64,000 nucleotides of DNA from Sphingobacterium multivorum (GTDB lineage: Bacteria; Bacteroidota; Bacteroidia; Sphingobacteriales; Sphingobacteriaceae): assembly GCF_039511225.1 (NCBI RefSeq), contig NZ_CP154261.1:5146001-5210000 (forward strand), read 5' to 3'. The notes under the pieces were generated by a model, which was not told where the DNA came from, searched no databases, and worked only from the letters and a program-made list of their open reading frames with translations. Each line of letters begins with the position of its first letter. Positions within the stretch are counted from its first letter, which is position 1. Position numbers and translations under genes: made by a program. Shown piece by piece: positions 16,522-26,342 of the stretch.

Positions 16522-18537
16522 ATGGACACAAGTAATATGTTGACATTACCTGGAATCTATTGCAATTCCAAGGTAGATTATTCGAGATGGAAAACAAGGG
16601 AAATTCAGATCGGTGATATTCCCATGGGTGGCGATAATCCCATTCGTATTCAAAGTATGACTACGGTAGATACAATGAATACGATGGGCTCAGTTGAGCA
16701 GACCATTCGAATGGTAGAGGCGGGCTGCGAATACGTTCGTATTACCGCTCCAAGTATTAAAGAAGCACAAAATTTAGCTAACATAAAAAATGAACTTCGC
16801 AGAAGAGGCTATAAGGTCCCTTTAGTCGCTGATATTCATTTTACACCAAATGCTGCCGAGGTCGCTGCGCGTATCGTCGAGAAAGTAAGGGTCAATCCCG
16901 GTAACTATGCAGACAAGAAGAAATTTGATCAGCTATCTTATACCGATGCTGAATACAAGCGCGAGTTAGATCGCATCTATCAAAAATTCACTCCGCTCGT
17001 AAATATCTGTAAGGAAAATGGTACCGCCATGCGTATTGGTACCAACCACGGCTCGCTTTCGGATAGGATCATGAGTCATTATGGTGACACCCCGGAAGGG
17101 ATGGTCGAATCTGCCATGGAGTTTATCCGGATGTGTGAAGATCTGAGTTTCTACAATCTCTGTATCTCCATGAAATCGTCCAATCCGCAGGTCATGGTTA
17201 AAGCCTATCGATTGCTGGTCGAAAAAATGGTTTCCGAAAACATGAATTATCCCCTACATCTCGGCGTAACTGAAGCTGGAGACGGTGAAGATGGTCGTGT
17301 AAAATCTGCCGTTGGTATCGGAACGCTTTTGGAAGATGGACTGGGCGATACGGTACGTGTATCGTTAACCGAAGAGCCTGAACGGGAAGCTCCAGTTGCT
17401 ATAGCACTTGTCAATAGATATAGCAAAAGAAAGGCAAACATCGCGAGTCAGCCCAAACAAGAGATTGTTCAGCTCTCTCCGGAGACACCTCATATTCCTT
17501 ATGCCAGCCAAGAAGTAAATACTTTCATCGGTGGCTCTTTGGTCCCAAGGATTGTGGTCGACATTTCTAAGGAAAATCTGAAAGACGCTCAGATCCTTAC
17601 CAAAGTAGGTTATCGCTATGATATTCTATTAGATAAATACCACATGGGTGAGCAGTCTGTAGACTTTGTTTATCTCGCAGACAGTTTACCATCCTTTACG
17701 ATGCCGGCAAATCTGAAGCAAGTATATAACTATAATACTTGGTCAAAACTTACCGATCAAACCAATATTCATCCCCTCTTTACCTTAGAGGAATTCGTCA
17801 AGTCAGATACAGACAATAGGGATAAAGTCCTGAATATGGTCAAAATCTCTAATTCGGACCTATTAACCCCATTGTTTGAATCCTTACAGCTAGACAAAAC
17901 TGTCGTATTTATACTAGAAACCAATTACTTGCACGGTATGGCAGATCAAAGACAGTTTTTTCGAAATCTGCAGGAAATCGGCATCGACAATCCTGTCATT
18001 ATCAAGCGTTCTTATTTAGCGGAAGATTTCTCAGGGCCCATTGGTGATTTTATGAATCCCGAGGAACCGATATCAAAAATACAGCTGTATGCTTCTACAG
18101 ATCTAGGCGCATTATTAATCGATGGTTTAGGTTCAGGAATCTGGATTGACTCTCCGGCAACGGCATTGGAAAATATCGCCTCACTTTCGTTCGGAATTTT
18201 ACAGGCGACACGATCCAGAATATCCAAGACAGAATATATTTCCTGTCCAAGCTGTGGCAGAACCTTATTTGATCTCCAAGAAACCACGCAGATGATCCGA
18301 AGCCGTACCAATCACTTAAAAGGCTTAAAAATTGGAATCATGGGCTGTATTGTTAATGGCCCTGGAGAAATGGCAGATGCAGACTATGGTTATGTTGGAG
18401 CGGGCCCTGATAAAGTGACATTATATAGAGGTCAGCAGGTGGTTAAGAAAAATGTGAGTTCAGCCCATGCCTTAGATGAATTGATCAAGATCATTCAAGA
18501 TGATGGTCTGTGGATCGAAGAAATACAACAAGACTAA
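16522..18537 (+). CDS. ispG: 4-hydroxy-3-methylbut-2-en-1-yl diphosphate synthase (long form)
   Basis: 671 residues from ATG 16522. The N-terminal TIM barrel (MTTVDTMNT, LVADIHFTPN, VRVNPGNY, LGVTEAGDGEDGRVKS) is followed by a 250-300-residue insert and then the Fe-S domain (SCPSCGRTLFDL and MGCIVNGPGEMADADYGYVG). The three cysteines in CPSC...GCIVNGPGE bind the 4Fe-4S cluster. The insert is the known feature of Bacteroidota/Chlamydiae/plant enzymes (IspG type IIb). It makes HMBPP in the MEP isoprenoid pathway. A longer GTG-initiated form (16513) is open but conflicts with the promoter box. Confidence 0.95.
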   Translation: MDTSNMLTLPGIYCNSKVDYSRWKTREIQIGDIPMGGDNPIRIQSMTTVDTMNTMGSVEQTIRMVEAGCEYVRITAPSIKEAQNLANIKNELRRRGYKVPLVADIHFTPNAAEVAARIVEKVRVNPGNYADKKKFDQLSYTDAEYKRELDRIYQKFTPLVNICKENGTAMRIGTNHGSLSDRIMSHYGDTPEGMVESAMEFIRMCEDLSFYNLCISMKSSNPQVMVKAYRLLVEKMVSENMNYPLHLGVTEAGDGEDGRVKSAVGIGTLLEDGLGDTVRVSLTEEPEREAPVAIALVNRYSKRKANIASQPKQEIVQLSPETPHIPYASQEVNTFIGGSLVPRIVVDISKENLKDAQILTKVGYRYDILLDKYHMGEQSVDFVYLADSLPSFTMPANLKQVYNYNTWSKLTDQTNIHPLFTLEEFVKSDTDNRDKVLNMVKISNSDLLTPLFESLQLDKTVVFILETNYLHGMADQRQFFRNLQEIGIDNPVIIKRSYLAEDFSGPIGDFMNPEEPISKIQLYASTDLGALLIDGLGSGIWIDSPATALENIASLSFGILQATRSRISKTEYISCPSCGRTLFDLQETTQMIRSRTNHLKGLKIGIMGCIVNGPGEMADADYGYVGAGPDKVTLYRGQQVVKKNVSSAHALDELIKIIQDDGLWIEEIQQD

Positions 18538-18555
18538 AATTAACAGATCAAGCCA

Positions 18556-18605
18556 TACATAAAACAGCAAAGGGAATCAAATGATTCCCTTTGCTGTTTT
18601 ATGTA
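18556..18605. terminator. Bidirectional terminator, 24-bp perfect inverted repeat
   Basis: Perfect inverted repeat 18556-18579 / 18582-18605 around a two-base centre, with A-run on the left and T-run on the right. It sits between convergent ispG and the T9SS-CTD gene. Confidence 0.85.
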
Positions 18606-18657
18606 TATGTGTAAACTTACCTTACAAGTTACCTTTTTATCATAATATGTTACATTC

Positions 18658-19092
18658 TTATCGAACAGAAAATCTTTTCACCACAGTTTCAGAACCAGCA
18701 ACTACCCGTACAAAATAAAACCCTGTCGTTAATTTTCCGCCATGCTCAAAGGAAAGGTTTTGAATTCCTGAATCTAGATTACCATTCATTAATTGGAGAA
18801 TCTCATTGCCCAATGCATCCATTACTTTGATAGACACACTCGACGATTTTGCCAATTTAAAAGAAAGATTTATCTGTTCCGCAATCGGATTGTAGAAAAC
18901 CTTTACATTATTGATAAGTTTCTCTGTCTCCTTGATGTTATTATCTTCTCCGAATGCCTCACCGCCGTTCCAAATATGTTGCGAAATAGTATGGTCATAA
19001 GGAGACTTTGCATACACCCGAGCCACTCCGTTGCACCATGGTAGTGCGGATATAAGTGTTAAACAAGCTGCTTTAAGTAGATTTCTCCCCAT
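18658..19092 (-). CDS. Tiny secreted protein consisting mainly of a T9SS type A sorting domain
   Basis: 144 residues. A Sec signal peptide covers about 1-28 (hydrophobic core AACLTLISALPW, ending VYA). A short 35-residue spacer follows. Residues 66-144 form a complete Por/T9SS C-terminal sorting domain: VFYNPIAEQINLSFKL, VKVMDALGNEIL-like strand, LTTGFYFVRVVAGSETVVKRFSVR ending in the basic tail. T9SS exports proteins across the outer membrane and the CTD is usually a tag on a large cargo; here there is almost no cargo. It could be an adhesin-like anchor, a decayed larger gene, or a component of the secretion machinery. Confidence 0.8.
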   Translation of the reverse strand: MGRNLLKAACLTLISALPWCNGVARVYAKSPYDHTISQHIWNGGEAFGEDNNIKETEKLINNVKVFYNPIAEQINLSFKLAKSSSVSIKVMDALGNEILQLMNGNLDSGIQNLSFEHGGKLTTGFYFVRVVAGSETVVKRFSVR

Positions 19093-19313
19093 AGTGTTAA
19101 ATTAGACTTCAAATACTGGTTACGGTTTAATCAAATATAACGCTAACTATTTGAATTATCAACAACAAAGTTAGTATTTTGTTTAAAAGTTTTTCAGCAA
19201 ATAGATTCATTCTAAGTTTCTTTTAACAAATTTTAACAGCTCTTGCGCATGTCAAAGTAAATGCTAAAATTTGGCGCAGGAAATGTACCTACTTAAAGTA
19301 CAGGCAAAAAGTA

Positions 19314-19321
19314 TATTTTTG
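19314..19321 (+). promoter_or_regulatory. -7 box of kup
   Basis: TATTTTTG fits TAnnTTTG, 30 nt before the kup ATG. Confidence 0.45.
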
Positions 19322-19351
19322 CAGTATATTTTGAAATAAAATAATTGATAA

Positions 19352-21298
19352 ATGGCAGACAACAGTCATCACAACAGTATCAATAAGGTGAGTTTCGCCG
19401 GATTATTGATCAGTTTAGGAATCGTTTTTGGAGATATCGGAACTTCTCCATTGTATGTTTTCAAAGCAATCATGGGACAAGGAGCCATTCAAAAAGACTT
19501 AGTCTTGGGCGGACTATCCTGTGTTTTTTGGACACTGACCCTTCAGACAACAGTAAAGTATGTTTGGATTACACTCCGGGCGGACAATAAAGGTGAAGGC
19601 GGTATCCTATCCCTTTATTCCTTGGTACGCAAGCGTGCTCCTTGGTTAATTTTCCCGGCGATGATCGGTGCAGCGACCTTATTAGCAGACGGAATGATCA
19701 CCCCTGCCATCACAATATCCTCGGCTATTGAAGGTTTGGATCTCAAATTCCCAGGATTACCTACAGTACCTATCGTAGTTACGATTATCTCGCTATTGTT
19801 TATTATTCAACGATTTGGAACATCTGTAGTAGGAAAGGTTTTTGGCCCATTGATGACCATCTGGTTTACAATCATTGGTGTAATCGGTTTATCTCATCTT
19901 CACCTTGCACCAGAAGTAATGAAAGCAATAAACCCCTATTATGCTTTCCATATTTTGATTACCTACCCCCATTCACTATTACTGATCGGTGCTGTATTCT
20001 TGTGTACTACAGGTGCCGAAGCATTGTATTCGGATATGGGACACTGTGGTAAAAACAATATCCGCATCAGCTGGATCTACGTAAAAATCACACTTATACT
20101 AAATTATTTCGGACAAGGAGCTTGGTTATTGACACAGGAAGGACGTGTCCTTGGAGGTGAAAATCCGTTCTACTCCATCATGCCCGATTGGTTTATCGGT
20201 TACGGTATCGCCATTGCGACGATTGCAGCGGTCATCGCCAGTCAAGCCATGATATCCGGATCTTATACCCTAATTTCGGAAGCAGTACGGTTAAATATAT
20301 GGCCTAAAGTGGCTATCCGTTACCCCAGTGAACATAAGGGACAGTTGTATGTACCATCCATCAATTTAATTTTATGGGTCGGTTGTATGATTGTCATCTG
20401 GGTTTTTGAAGAATCAAGTCGAATGGATGCAGCCTATGGTCTTGCGATCAATTTAACGGTATTGATGACCACGATCTTGATGGGATACTTCCTCGCCATG
20501 AAAAAAGTCAACCGTGTACTAATTGCGGTATTTTTGATTGCTTATTTTGTTATTGAACTAACTTTCTTAATAGGAAATGGTGTCAAAATAGCCCATGGTG
20601 GTTGGCTGACCCTTCTGCTTGCAACTGCGCTATATATAACAATGTATTGCTGGTACACGGCGCGAAAAATTAAAAATCGTTTTGTTAACTTCATTAACAT
20701 CAATAAATACTACCCTATTATCTCCGAATTGAGTGAGGACAAATCGGTCCCCCCTTATGCATCACATTTGGTTTATCTGACAAGTGCAAATTTCAAATCC
20801 GAGATAGAGGCTAAAATTATTTATTCAATTATTAATAAAAAGCCAAAGCGTGCGGATGTATATTGGCTGGTCCACGTTGATGTGATGGATCATCCACATA
20901 CAAAAGAATATTCAATCGATCAGCTTATCCCAGGTAAATTAATACGGGTTGATTTTAAACTTGGCTTTAGAGAGGAACAGCGCATCAGTCTACTATTCAG
21001 AAAAGTAGTTGAGGAAATGGTGAAAAAAGGTGAAATTGACATCACCAGTCAATACGACACCCTACGTAAACACAATATTCCCGGTGACTTTAAGTTTGTT
21101 GTTTTGGAAAAAGTACTCTCCAAAACCAATCAGATGACATGGATAGAAAAAGTAATTATGGACATCTATGGTTACCTCAAAAAAATGAGTTTGTCCGAAG
21201 AAAAAGGTTTCGGTTTAGATTCCAGCTTTGTTACAATTGAACGGGTTCCGCTCAATTTTCCACAGACTTCAGAGGTCCATCTCATACGGAAAGATTAA
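19352..21298 (+). CDS. kup: KUP-family potassium uptake protein
   Basis: 648 residues with the N-terminal KUP hallmark GIVFGDIGTSPLYVFKA (about 23-39) and about twelve TM helices. Further family motifs are ADGMITPAITISSAIEG and TTGAEALYSDMGHCGK. The C-terminal roughly 200 residues are cytoplasmic and end without further membrane segments. It is a proton-coupled K+ importer of the inner membrane. It is monocistronic with its own promoter box and a clean hairpin terminator at 21307-21334. Confidence 0.93.
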   Translation: MADNSHHNSINKVSFAGLLISLGIVFGDIGTSPLYVFKAIMGQGAIQKDLVLGGLSCVFWTLTLQTTVKYVWITLRADNKGEGGILSLYSLVRKRAPWLIFPAMIGAATLLADGMITPAITISSAIEGLDLKFPGLPTVPIVVTIISLLFIIQRFGTSVVGKVFGPLMTIWFTIIGVIGLSHLHLAPEVMKAINPYYAFHILITYPHSLLLIGAVFLCTTGAEALYSDMGHCGKNNIRISWIYVKITLILNYFGQGAWLLTQEGRVLGGENPFYSIMPDWFIGYGIAIATIAAVIASQAMISGSYTLISEAVRLNIWPKVAIRYPSEHKGQLYVPSINLILWVGCMIVIWVFEESSRMDAAYGLAINLTVLMTTILMGYFLAMKKVNRVLIAVFLIAYFVIELTFLIGNGVKIAHGGWLTLLLATALYITMYCWYTARKIKNRFVNFININKYYPIISELSEDKSVPPYASHLVYLTSANFKSEIEAKIIYSIINKKPKRADVYWLVHVDVMDHPHTKEYSIDQLIPGKLIRVDFKLGFREEQRISLLFRKVVEEMVKKGEIDITSQYDTLRKHNIPGDFKFVVLEKVLSKTNQMTWIEKVIMDIYGYLKKMSLSEEKGFGLDSSFVTIERVPLNFPQTSEVHLIRKD

Positions 21299-21306
21299 GA
21301 CTCCTC

Positions 21307-21336
21307 AAGGTGATGCTCAGGCATCACCTTTTTTAT
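21307..21336 (+). terminator. Terminator of kup
   Basis: 10-bp perfect stem AAGGTGATGC / GCATCACCTT (21307-21316 and 21321-21330), loop TCAG, T-tract. Confidence 0.85.
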
Positions 21337-21351
21337 TCAATAGAATTGCAT

Positions 21352-21359
21352 TACTTTTG
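21352..21359 (+). promoter_or_regulatory. -7 box of rlmF
   Basis: TACTTTTG, 16 nt before the rlmF ATG, implying a leader of about 10 nt. It lies right after the kup terminator. Confidence 0.5.
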
Positions 21360-21375
21360 TTGCAAATAATACATC

Positions 21376-22287
21376 ATGGCAGACGCTAATCCAAAAAAGA
21401 AATTACATCCTAGAAATAGACATCTCGATAACTACAATTTTGAAGAATTGAGCAAAGTGGAACCTTCGCTCAAAGATTTTGTTATAGAAAATGCATATAA
21501 AGTAAAATCGATCGATTTTAACAATCCCGATGCTGTTAAAACGTTAAACAAGGCACTTCTAAAAAAATATTACCACATTCAACACTGGGATATCCCCAAA
21601 GAGAATCTTTGCCCCCCTATTCCGGGCCGGGCAGATTATATTCATTATATCGCAGACGTTCTTGCAAGGGACAATAATGGTGAAATTCCAAAAGGCGGAA
21701 ATATACATGTCCTCGACATCGGTGTTGGTGCAAATTGTATCTACCCCATCATAGGACATCAGGAGTATGGATGGAGCTTTGTCGGATCTGAAATTATCAA
21801 GAGCGCATACAAAAATGCGATCGAGATCACACGGACAAATATGAGCTTAAAAAAGAGCATACAAATCCGTCTTCAAAATAACCCGAAAGCCATATTCAAA
21901 GATATTATTCTTCCAGGTGAGAAATATGATGTGGTGATCTGTAATCCCCCATTTTTTAGCTCTCAAACCGAGGCTCTACAGCAATCTATCCGTAAGACCA
22001 CAGGTATTAAAGACGCTAAAATAAACGAAAAACCTGTCACACAGGCATTTTCTGGACAAGGAAGCGAGTTGTGGTGTGATGGTGGTGAAAAAGCGTTCTT
22101 GTCACGCATGATCTTTGAAAGCCAATTTCACAAAGATCAAGTAAAATGGTTCACAACATTAGTTGCCCACCGTGAAGACATTCGCTTTCTACAGCACAAA
22201 CTAAAGAAAATAGACGTAAAAGAGAGCGAAGTGATCCGCATGGAACAAGGCAATAAGGTAAGCCGAATCCTTTTGTGGAGATTCTAA
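21376..22287 (+). CDS. rlmF: 23S rRNA (adenine-1618-N6)-methyltransferase
   Basis: 303 residues. N-terminal KKKLHPRNRHLDNYNFEEL matches the RlmF entry motif (HPRNRH..YDF). The SAM loop is LDIGVGANCIYPIIG, and the N6-adenine catalytic motif is CNPPFFSS. The GQGSELWCDGGEKAFL stretch is also family-typical. It methylates A1618 of 23S rRNA in Escherichia coli. The gene is monocistronic between two terminators. Confidence 0.93.
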   Translation: MADANPKKKLHPRNRHLDNYNFEELSKVEPSLKDFVIENAYKVKSIDFNNPDAVKTLNKALLKKYYHIQHWDIPKENLCPPIPGRADYIHYIADVLARDNNGEIPKGGNIHVLDIGVGANCIYPIIGHQEYGWSFVGSEIIKSAYKNAIEITRTNMSLKKSIQIRLQNNPKAIFKDIILPGEKYDVVICNPPFFSSQTEALQQSIRKTTGIKDAKINEKPVTQAFSGQGSELWCDGGEKAFLSRMIFESQFHKDQVKWFTTLVAHREDIRFLQHKLKKIDVKESEVIRMEQGNKVSRILLWRF

Positions 22288-22300
22288 GACGTCATGATAT

Positions 22301-22346
22301 TCAAAGAAAAGGAGCTATCTTTTATCAGATAGCTCCTTTTCTTTGA
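22301..22346. terminator. Bidirectional terminator
   Basis: 20-bp perfect stem (22301-22320 with 22327-22346), loop TTTATC, with A and T runs within the arms; between convergent rlmF and the APC permease gene. Confidence 0.85.
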
Positions 22347-22373
22347 TCCATTATTGTACAAGATCTCTCCTAA

Positions 22374-24068
22374 CTATACTTGTGGCTGTTTATTTAATTT
22401 CGAATGCTTATAGCCATACATAAAATATACAGCCAATCCAATCACAAGCCAGATCACAAATATTATCCAGTTACTTGCCCCCAGTTCAGTCATTAAATAC
22501 AGATTGATCAGGATACCAACGACAGGCAATAGAGAAAAGTTCATTTTAAAGCTATAAATACCCAATCCAAGCCACGTTAACCAAAATATAATGACCAACA
22601 TTTTATGTTCTAGAATTTCAAGGATGGTAAGCGATTTCCACTCCTCTACCGTCTCCTGCGCATAGCTAAAAATAAACACAATAGCAATCAGTAGCCCTGC
22701 ACCAACCAAATACTTACCGTTGATGTAAGGAACTTTAAATTTGGATTTTGCCGATAAGCCCGAATAATCCATATACAATACACCAGCACACACAAGGATG
22801 AAGGCAAAAAAGGTACCGACGCTCGTTAGATCCACAAAGAAATCCATTTTAAAAAATAACGAAGGGATAGCAACCACCAAACCCGTTACAATAGTCGCAA
22901 ATGAAGGTGTTTTATATTTTGGGTGGATGGTCGCAAATTTTTTCCACAACAAACCATCCCGACTCATCGTCATCCAGATTCTTGGTTGCGCCAATTGATA
23001 CACCAGCAAGGCACTGGTGATGGCAATCACAGAGGTCACCGATATAATTCCGGCCATATGGTCAAAGCCCACATATTTAAACACGAAAGCAAGCGGATCC
23101 TTCACATTTAATTCGGTGTAATTAACCATACCCGTCAAGACCAAGGTAATAGCGACATACAACACTGTACAAATCAATAGACAATAAATCATGGCCTTAG
23201 GCAGATCGCGCTGTGGGTTTTTACACTCTTCGGCAGTTGTGGAGATCGAATCGAATCCGATAAATGCAAAGAAAACCGCGGCCACACTCCCAAGTACACC
23301 TTTGAGGCCGTTCGGCGCAAAAGGTGTCCAATTTTCAGGTTTGACGAAAAAGATACCCCCAAAAATTACGGCCAAGATAATCGCTACCTTGATCATAACC
23401 ATGATCATACTCGCTTTCTGCGACTCTTTGATTCCGATATAGACCAACCAAGTAACCAAAAATGTAATAATTCCTGCTGGTAAATCGAAAATAATAGGCA
23501 TTCCCCCTATTCGCGGTGCACTATTAAAAGCATCCAGACCATGCTGGTCGATTGCGGTCAAGGCCGCCGCACCATGTTGGTTCATCTTCTCTACAGCATC
23601 ATACGCATAGCCTGGTGCCATGGACAACCAAGCCGGTATGTGAAGTCCAAAACCTTCCAGCATAGAGACAAAATACTGTGACCAGGAAATAGCAATAACC
23701 GTATTGGAAACAGCATACTCCAAGACCAATGCCCAACCTATAATCCATGCAAACAACTCGCCAAAGGCCACATAAGCGTATGTATATGCTGAGCCCGAAA
23801 CAGGAACTGTACTGGCAAATTGAGCATAGGCCAATGCCGTAAAAACACAGGCAAAAGCCGTAAAAACGAAGAGAAGTGATACCGCTGGCCCACCTTCATA
23901 ACTCGCCAATCCAATTGTGCTGAAGATTCCAGCCCCTACAATAGCGGCGATACCCAACGAAACCAGATCTGTTACCCCCAATACCTTTGCAAGGCCTGTC
24001 CCCCCCTCTTTTTGGGTGTCATGCAGAATCTGATCAACACTTTTCTTCCGAAAAAGTCTATGTGACAT
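22374..24068 (-). CDS. APC-superfamily amino acid permease
   Basis: 564 residues, about 12-14 TM helices. The N-terminus LGVTDLVSLGIAAIVGAGIFSTIGLASYEGGPAVS is the unwound TM1 GIGAGIF-type substrate motif of APC transporters. FFAFIGFDSISTTAEECKNPQRDLPKAMI is the TM6-8 cationic amino acid transporter (CAT/YfnA-like) signature. An insert of about 45 residues between TM helices (around 155-200) holds extra loops. A proton- or exchange-driven amino acid importer is likely; substrate not determinable. Confidence 0.88.
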   Translation of the reverse strand: MSHRLFRKKSVDQILHDTQKEGGTGLAKVLGVTDLVSLGIAAIVGAGIFSTIGLASYEGGPAVSLLFVFTAFACVFTALAYAQFASTVPVSGSAYTYAYVAFGELFAWIIGWALVLEYAVSNTVIAISWSQYFVSMLEGFGLHIPAWLSMAPGYAYDAVEKMNQHGAAALTAIDQHGLDAFNSAPRIGGMPIIFDLPAGIITFLVTWLVYIGIKESQKASMIMVMIKVAIILAVIFGGIFFVKPENWTPFAPNGLKGVLGSVAAVFFAFIGFDSISTTAEECKNPQRDLPKAMIYCLLICTVLYVAITLVLTGMVNYTELNVKDPLAFVFKYVGFDHMAGIISVTSVIAITSALLVYQLAQPRIWMTMSRDGLLWKKFATIHPKYKTPSFATIVTGLVVAIPSLFFKMDFFVDLTSVGTFFAFILVCAGVLYMDYSGLSAKSKFKVPYINGKYLVGAGLLIAIVFIFSYAQETVEEWKSLTILEILEHKMLVIIFWLTWLGLGIYSFKMNFSLLPVVGILINLYLMTELGASNWIIFVIWLVIGLAVYFMYGYKHSKLNKQPQV

Positions 24069-24148
24069 GTAAATTTAGTTTTTGATACTTAAAATTATGC
24101 GAAAATAAATATTTTCAAGGTCTTATACTATTGGTATTTTCTGTTGGA

Positions 24149-24832
24149 CTAATTAAAGTCCACCAGCTCATAGTGAATATACTGGTAAATTTCCTGATAA
24201 TCGGTCATCTGCGTATGTAAATAGGATATCAGCTGTTCTGTCAAAAGCTGTCTTTGCTCCGCCGAAACTTCAAATTGCCACAATCGCTTACAAATATTGA
24301 AAAGGGCGCCCGCAATTTTTTCCACCTGTGCATAGTCATAAATATACTTCCACTCAATAAATTGATGATAGAACTTTTCAAACTTAGGAATATCATTCAG
24401 TTGATTAATTTTCAAAAACTTCCGAACAGCATCATCATTGACATGCATTAGCGCAGCATAGAATTTATCGATGGAGACCGCTTTATTTTGTGTTAGGATA
24501 TGATCCAGCAATAGCTCCAACGCAATATGAGCCATAAAAGACGGTCGTATGGGGAGTCCAGCTAAACTAGACTGGATTTTTAGTTTTAGTTGATGTGTAT
24601 GATGAAAAAAGTAAGGTGAATTGTGAAACAGGCGATCGACCTCGATATGACGATTCCAACCTATATACAATTGCTCCAGTAAGGGATTGTCCAAGAGCTC
24701 ATCTTCATACTGACGCGGTTTTAGCATAAAGGATTTATCCGCATTTTTTAATAGATCGGGTAACAATCCACCCACCATACGTTCGGGATTGGTTGCAAAC
24801 CGCTCAAAATAGAAATGTGATAAAAAATTCAT
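24149..24832 (-). CDS. AcpH-like acyl carrier protein phosphodiesterase
   Basis: 227 residues, all helical. MNFLSHFYFE (His6), GLLPDLLKN (Asp) and HIEVDRLFHNSPYF (HxxVD), then HIALELLLDHIL, match the PF04336/AcpH HD-like metal site. AcpH removes the 4'-phosphopantetheine arm from holo-ACP. In organisms outside the gammaproteobacteria the real substrate of this family is less sure. It is divergent from tyrS, with about 100 nt between them. Confidence 0.82.
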   Translation of the reverse strand: MNFLSHFYFERFATNPERMVGGLLPDLLKNADKSFMLKPRQYEDELLDNPLLEQLYIGWNRHIEVDRLFHNSPYFFHHTHQLKLKIQSSLAGLPIRPSFMAHIALELLLDHILTQNKAVSIDKFYAALMHVNDDAVRKFLKINQLNDIPKFEKFYHQFIEWKYIYDYAQVEKIAGALFNICKRLWQFEVSAEQRQLLTEQLISYLHTQMTDYQEIYQYIHYELVDFN

Positions 24833-24892
24833 ACCAGCTTATTAGCGTGTGCTTTTATAGGAAATTATTCGCTCAATATACGCTTAATCTCC

Positions 24893-24900
24893 TATCTTTG
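24893..24900 (+). promoter_or_regulatory. -7 box of tyrS
   Basis: TATCTTTG fits TAnnTTTG exactly, 35 nt before the tyrS ATG. Confidence 0.6.
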
Positions 24901-24935
24901 CATCTTGTAAATTAAAAAATTAAATCCATTTAACA

Positions 24936-26219
24936 ATGAGCTTTGTAGAAGAATTACGTTGGAGAGGCATGTTGCAAGATATTATGCCAGGCACTGAGGA
25001 CTTACTGAATAAAGAAAAAGTCGCTGGTTATATCGGCTTTGATCCCACAGGCGACTCTCTACACGTAGGACACTTGACGCAAATCATGACGTTGATCCAT
25101 TTCCAAAATGCGGGCCACAAACCAGTTGCTCTGGTTGGCGGAGCGACAGGAATGATCGGAGACCCTTCTTTCAAATCTGCAGAGCGTAACTTGTTGGACG
25201 AAGCTACGCTACAGCATAATGTAGCTTGTCTGAAAAAACAGTTAGGCAAATTTCTTGAGTTTGGAGAAGGTGAAAATGATGCCCAAATGGTTAATAATTA
25301 CGACTGGTTCAAAGACTTTAAATTTCTGGATTTTATTCGTGATATCGGTAAAATGATTACCGTTAACTATATGATGGCAAAAGATTCTGTAAAAAAACGT
25401 CTGGAAGGCGACAACGGTCTTTCATTTACAGAGTTTACCTATCAATTGATTCAAGGTTATGACTTCTACTACCTTTGGAAGCACCACAACTGTAAAGTTC
25501 AAATGGGTGGCTCCGATCAATGGGGTAATATTGTAACAGGAAGCGAAATGATTCGTCGCCAAGATCAGGGAACAGCCTATGCCATCACCACACAATTAAT
25601 CAAAAAAGCCGATGGTCAGAAGTTTGGCAAGACCGAATCTGGTGCCGTATGGTTAGATCCAAAGAAAACCTCTCCGTATAAATATTACCAATTTTGGTTG
25701 AATACATCAGATGATGATGCCAAAAACTGGATCAAAATTTTTACACTCAAACCTCAGAACGAAATAGAGTCCATTATTGCAGAACATGATGCAGCGCCAC
25801 ACTTACGTTTAGTTCAAAAGGCATTGGCAAAAGATATCACCATTCGTACCCACTCCGAAGAAGCCTATGAAACTGCGATCAAAACTTCTGAATTTCTTTT
25901 TGGAAATGGCTCTTTAGAATTCTTGAACAACTTAGATCACGAGGCTGTTCTAGAGGTATTTGAAGGCATTCCTCAGTTTCAGGTCGCTAAAGCGGACCTC
26001 GAAGCAGGCATCAATATTCTTGATTTACTAGCTGTTCAGACACAGGTATTCCCTTCCAAAGGGGAAGCCCGCAAAATGCTTCAGGGCGGTGGCGTTTCTA
26101 TCAATCGAGAAAAAGCAACTGATATTGAAGAGTCAATTACGGAAAATCACCTTGTAAACAATAAATACATTGTTGCACAACGCGGTAAAAAGAATTACTA
26201 CTTGATTATCGCAGATTAA
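24936..26219 (+). CDS. tyrS: Tyrosyl-tRNA synthetase
   Basis: 427 residues. Class I motifs are GDSLHVGHL (HIGH variant HVGH) and DGQKFGKTESG (KMSKS variant KFGKT). GFDPTGDSLH and MGGSDQWGNIVTG build the tyrosine pocket. The C-terminal S4 RNA-binding domain (about 360-427; KGEARKMLQGGGVSIN) holds the tRNA. The KFGKT form is the common bacterial TyrS type. It is monocistronic with a strong bidirectional terminator. Confidence 0.95.
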   Translation: MSFVEELRWRGMLQDIMPGTEDLLNKEKVAGYIGFDPTGDSLHVGHLTQIMTLIHFQNAGHKPVALVGGATGMIGDPSFKSAERNLLDEATLQHNVACLKKQLGKFLEFGEGENDAQMVNNYDWFKDFKFLDFIRDIGKMITVNYMMAKDSVKKRLEGDNGLSFTEFTYQLIQGYDFYYLWKHHNCKVQMGGSDQWGNIVTGSEMIRRQDQGTAYAITTQLIKKADGQKFGKTESGAVWLDPKKTSPYKYYQFWLNTSDDDAKNWIKIFTLKPQNEIESIIAEHDAAPHLRLVQKALAKDITIRTHSEEAYETAIKTSEFLFGNGSLEFLNNLDHEAVLEVFEGIPQFQVAKADLEAGINILDLLAVQTQVFPSKGEARKMLQGGGVSINREKATDIEESITENHLVNNKYIVAQRGKKNYYLIIAD

Positions 26220-26251
26220 TAATCAGCAGTATTCAGATTTAATTAATCCAT

Positions 26252-26302
26252 AAACATAAAAAAGTCCCTTTTGAACAAATCAAAAGGGACTTTTTTATGT
26301 TT
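26252..26302. terminator. Bidirectional terminator
   Basis: 23-bp perfect stem (26252-26274 with 26280-26302), loop ACAAA, A-run and T-run inside the arms; between convergent tyrS and the GNAT gene. Confidence 0.85.
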
Positions 26303-26342
26303 ATCCAAAGCTCTTCTTCCTCCGTTGAAGAAATCGGTTCGG

